Positions 13,628-15,157 of a stretch of 15,157 bases of DNA are shown here, in pieces; within the stretch, counting starts at the first letter, position 1; each line of letters begins with the position of its first letter. Position numbers and translations under genes: made by a program. The notes under the pieces were generated by a model that was not told the DNA's origin, searched no databases, and worked only from the letters and a program-made list of their open reading frames with translations. The stretch comes from Lunatibacter sp038209145 (GTDB lineage Bacteria; Bacteroidota; Bacteroidia; Cytophagales; Cyclobacteriaceae): NCBI GenBank assembly GCA_038209145.1, contig JBBQXZ010000107.1, forward strand, positions 1-15,157, read 5' to 3'.

Positions 13628-15078
13628 TTTTTTTCAGGCACTTTCGACAAAAGCCACAATCCTAAAAACATTAGAAGCCCATTTAAGATCAAAATTTCAA
13701 AACCAAATGAATATCCCCAAAACCAGTTTTGAGAATTCAGGGCAATGACAAAGGCCAAGAGCGGGGCTAGCACCGCAGGTAAAGGCACCCATTTGTCCCT
13801 GACTTGTCTATCAGTGAATAGTCCAAAACTATAAAGTCCCAACAATGGGCCATACGTGTATCCTGCTATAATGAAAACGGCATTGATGACACTTTGGTCA
13901 TTAAACCATTGGATTACCAAAATAACCACAAACATTAGAAAGGTGAATCCCAGATGAACACTTTTGCGCACGGAGACTTGCCTTTTCAACGCATATTTTT
14001 TCTGAATTTCAAGAAAATCAAAACAGAAGGATGTCGTTAGTGCAGTAAGGGTTGAATCCGCACTTGAATAGGCTGCTGCGGTGATTCCCAATACAAATAC
14101 GATCCCGGCAAAGGGCGAGAAGTATGAAGTCGCCAGTAATGGATATAATTCATCCGTCTTGGTGGGAATTGAAATCTGCTTGGCATCTGCATAAATATAA
14201 AGCAATATGCCCAACGCCAAAAAAATTAAATTTACTACTACCAGTATGTTTGTAAACCAAAACATGTTTTTCTGGGCGTCTGCCAAATTGCGGCAAGTAA
14301 GATTTTTTTGCATCATATCCTGATCCAAACCTGTCATTACGATGACAATAAATGCCCCTGATAGAAACTGCTTGAAGAAATTAGTCCCTTCTTGCCAGTT
14401 CCAGTTAAAAATTTTGGAATTGGGATGTGAAGAGACAACTTCAATCAGCTCACCTACCCCCCCAATTTGCAACTCCGCCATGACCAAGTATATGCTGACA
14501 CCCACGGCAGCCAGCATAAAAAAAGTCTGAAGAGTATCCGTCCAAACTACAGTTTTAATCCCACCCCTAAAGGTATACAGCCAAATGAGCATGACAGTAA
14601 TCAGAACAGAAACCCAAAAGGGGATGCCCCAATTGTCAAAAAGAATCAACTGCAAAACACTCGCCACTAAAAAAACCCGAATAGAGGATCCCAGGGTCCG
14701 GGATAAGATAAAGAAAAATGCACCTGTTTTATAGGACCAAAAGCCAAACCTTTGCTCAAGATATGCATAAATGGAAACCAGATTTAGCCTGTAGTACAAG
14801 GGAAGCAAAACCTTGGCAATTACGGCATACCCCACCGTATACCCCAAAATCACCTGAAAATAGTAGAAATTGCTATTGCCAACCTCACCGGGGACCGAAA
14901 TGAAGGTTACCCCAGACAGGGACGCTCCTATCATTCCAAACGCCACTAAAAACCACGGTGACTGTCGGTCACCGGTAAAAAAAGTATCTTGGGAAAGCTT
15001 TCGGGTTGTGAACCAGGAGATAATGAACAACATTGAAAAATACGCTGTTATGACTATTAAAATCAAATTGGAATCCAT
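13621..15078 (-). CDS. Sodium:solute symporter (SSS family)
   Basis: The protein has 485 residues and about 13 hydrophobic helices, the typical size of an SSS (LeuT-fold) transporter. Diagnostic segments are TFFTGDRQSPWFLVAFGMIG (32-51) followed by the unwound first core helix GASLSGVTFISVPG (51-64). Others are RGGIKTVVWTD (171-181), GLDQDMMQKNLTCRN (250-264) and AAYSSADSTLTALTTS (335-350); this last helix contributes the Na2 sodium site through its serines and threonines. It couples sodium entry to uptake of an organic solute, but the substrate cannot be told from sequence. The ATG at 15078 starts directly at the first helix. The gene is divergent from the partial gene at 15132, and no promoter for it is evident in the short spacer. 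Confidence 0.93.
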   Translation of the reverse strand: MDSNLILIVITAYFSMLFIISWFTTRKLSQDTFFTGDRQSPWFLVAFGMIGASLSGVTFISVPGEVGNSNFYYFQVILGYTVGYAVIAKVLLPLYYRLNLVSIYAYLEQRFGFWSYKTGAFFFILSRTLGSSIRVFLVASVLQLILFDNWGIPFWVSVLITVMLIWLYTFRGGIKTVVWTDTLQTFFMLAAVGVSIYLVMAELQIGGVGELIEVVSSHPNSKIFNWNWQEGTNFFKQFLSGAFIVIVMTGLDQDMMQKNLTCRNLADAQKNMFWFTNILVVVNLIFLALGILLYIYADAKQISIPTKTDELYPLLATSYFSPFAGIVFVLGITAAAYSSADSTLTALTTSFCFDFLEIQKKYALKRQVSVRKSVHLGFTFLMFVVILVIQWFNDQSVINAVFIIAGYTYGPLLGLYSFGLFTDRQVRDKWVPLPAVLAPLLAFVIALNSQNWFWGYSFGFEILILNGLLMFLGLWLLSKVPEKNQ

Positions 15079-15119
15079 ATACGATTACGATTTAAAGCGT
15101 TAAAGTTGTAATTAATTAT

Positions 15120-15127
15120 TAACTTTG
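15120..15127 (+). promoter_or_regulatory. Possible -7 element for the gene starting at 15132
   Basis: TAACTTTG matches TAnnTTTG exactly and is followed by CAAA and the ATG at 15132. With the usual spacing the transcript would start at or within a base or two of the ATG, giving a leaderless or nearly leaderless message. No good -33 TTTG is found 17-23 bp upstream (only TTG at 15106-15108, 11 bp away), so this is tentative. Confidence 0.35.
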
Positions 15128-15131
15128 CAAA

Positions 15132-15157
15132 ATGAAACCATTAGAACAATTGATAGA
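15132..15157 (+). CDS. Start of an unidentified gene (right edge)
   Basis: An ATG followed by eight sense codons (MKPLEQLI) runs to the window edge without a stop. The position, divergent from the symporter and just after a -7-like box, supports a real start. Eight residues are too few for a family call. The opening resembles the first residues of some tetrahydrodipicolinate succinylases (DapD), but this is only a guess. Confidence 0.4.

Noticed and set aside
1..15157. tRNA, rRNA, CRISPR, insertion sequence or phage elements
   Set aside because: The spacers were read on both strands. No cloverleaf, spaced direct repeat, transposase or terminal inverted repeat was seen.

Overview
The window reads as chromosomal DNA of a Bacteroidota bacterium, most likely from the Cytophagales/Cyclobacteriaceae side of the phylum. 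This is inferred from the gene families present: a carboxypeptidase-D-regulatory-like secreted protein, a GIN-domain (DUF2807) protein, a Bacteroidota-type DoxX protein and an ECF sigma factor paired with a membrane protein. Shine-Dalgarno sequences are usually weak or absent, and several upstream regions carry the phylum's TTTG / TAnnTTTG promoter form. I see no rRNA, tRNA, CRISPR array, insertion sequence or phage gene.

Layout. Positions 1-134 hold the N-terminus of a class IV aminotransferase (minus strand), preceded by a secreted kelch-repeat protein (186-1148, minus). A 280-bp divergent spacer with repeated TTGTTAA elements leads to a secreted carboxypeptidase-regulatory-like gene (1429-2112, plus) broken by one in-frame TAG. 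A consensus-like promoter overlapping its end precedes a DoxX-family membrane protein (2245-2682). In the same frame, directly after the DoxX stop, lies a short remnant resembling the start of a glutathione peroxidase. An ECF sigma factor (3040-3558) overlaps a four-helix membrane protein (3551-4219) that may be its anti-sigma partner.

The core of the window is a complete threonine operon on the minus strand. thrA (fused aspartokinase/homoserine dehydrogenase, 6505-8952), thrB (5558-6502) and thrC (4205-5503) together take aspartate to threonine, with asd supplied from elsewhere. All key motifs are intact.

The third block has a small two-helix membrane protein (9326-9508, plus). Converging on it is a minus-strand set: a dihydropteridine-reductase-like SDR (10718-11395), a GIN-domain protein (9965-10663) and an NTF2-like secreted protein (9505-9978). 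The NTF2-like gene is cut by an in-frame TAA 25 codons before its natural end. Divergent from this set are an MscS-type channel (11482-12363) and an overlapping alkyltransferase-like DNA repair protein (12353-12691). Then come an orphan sugar-phosphate transferase (12935-13627, plus), a convergent sodium:solute symporter (13621-15078, minus) and the first codons of a further plus-strand gene at 15132.

Overall: I see no clearly novel multi-gene system. The best leads are two genes each interrupted by a single in-frame stop, the glutathione-peroxidase remnant after DoxX, three convergent gene pairs whose 3' ends overlap, and the sigma factor with its uncharacterised membrane partner.
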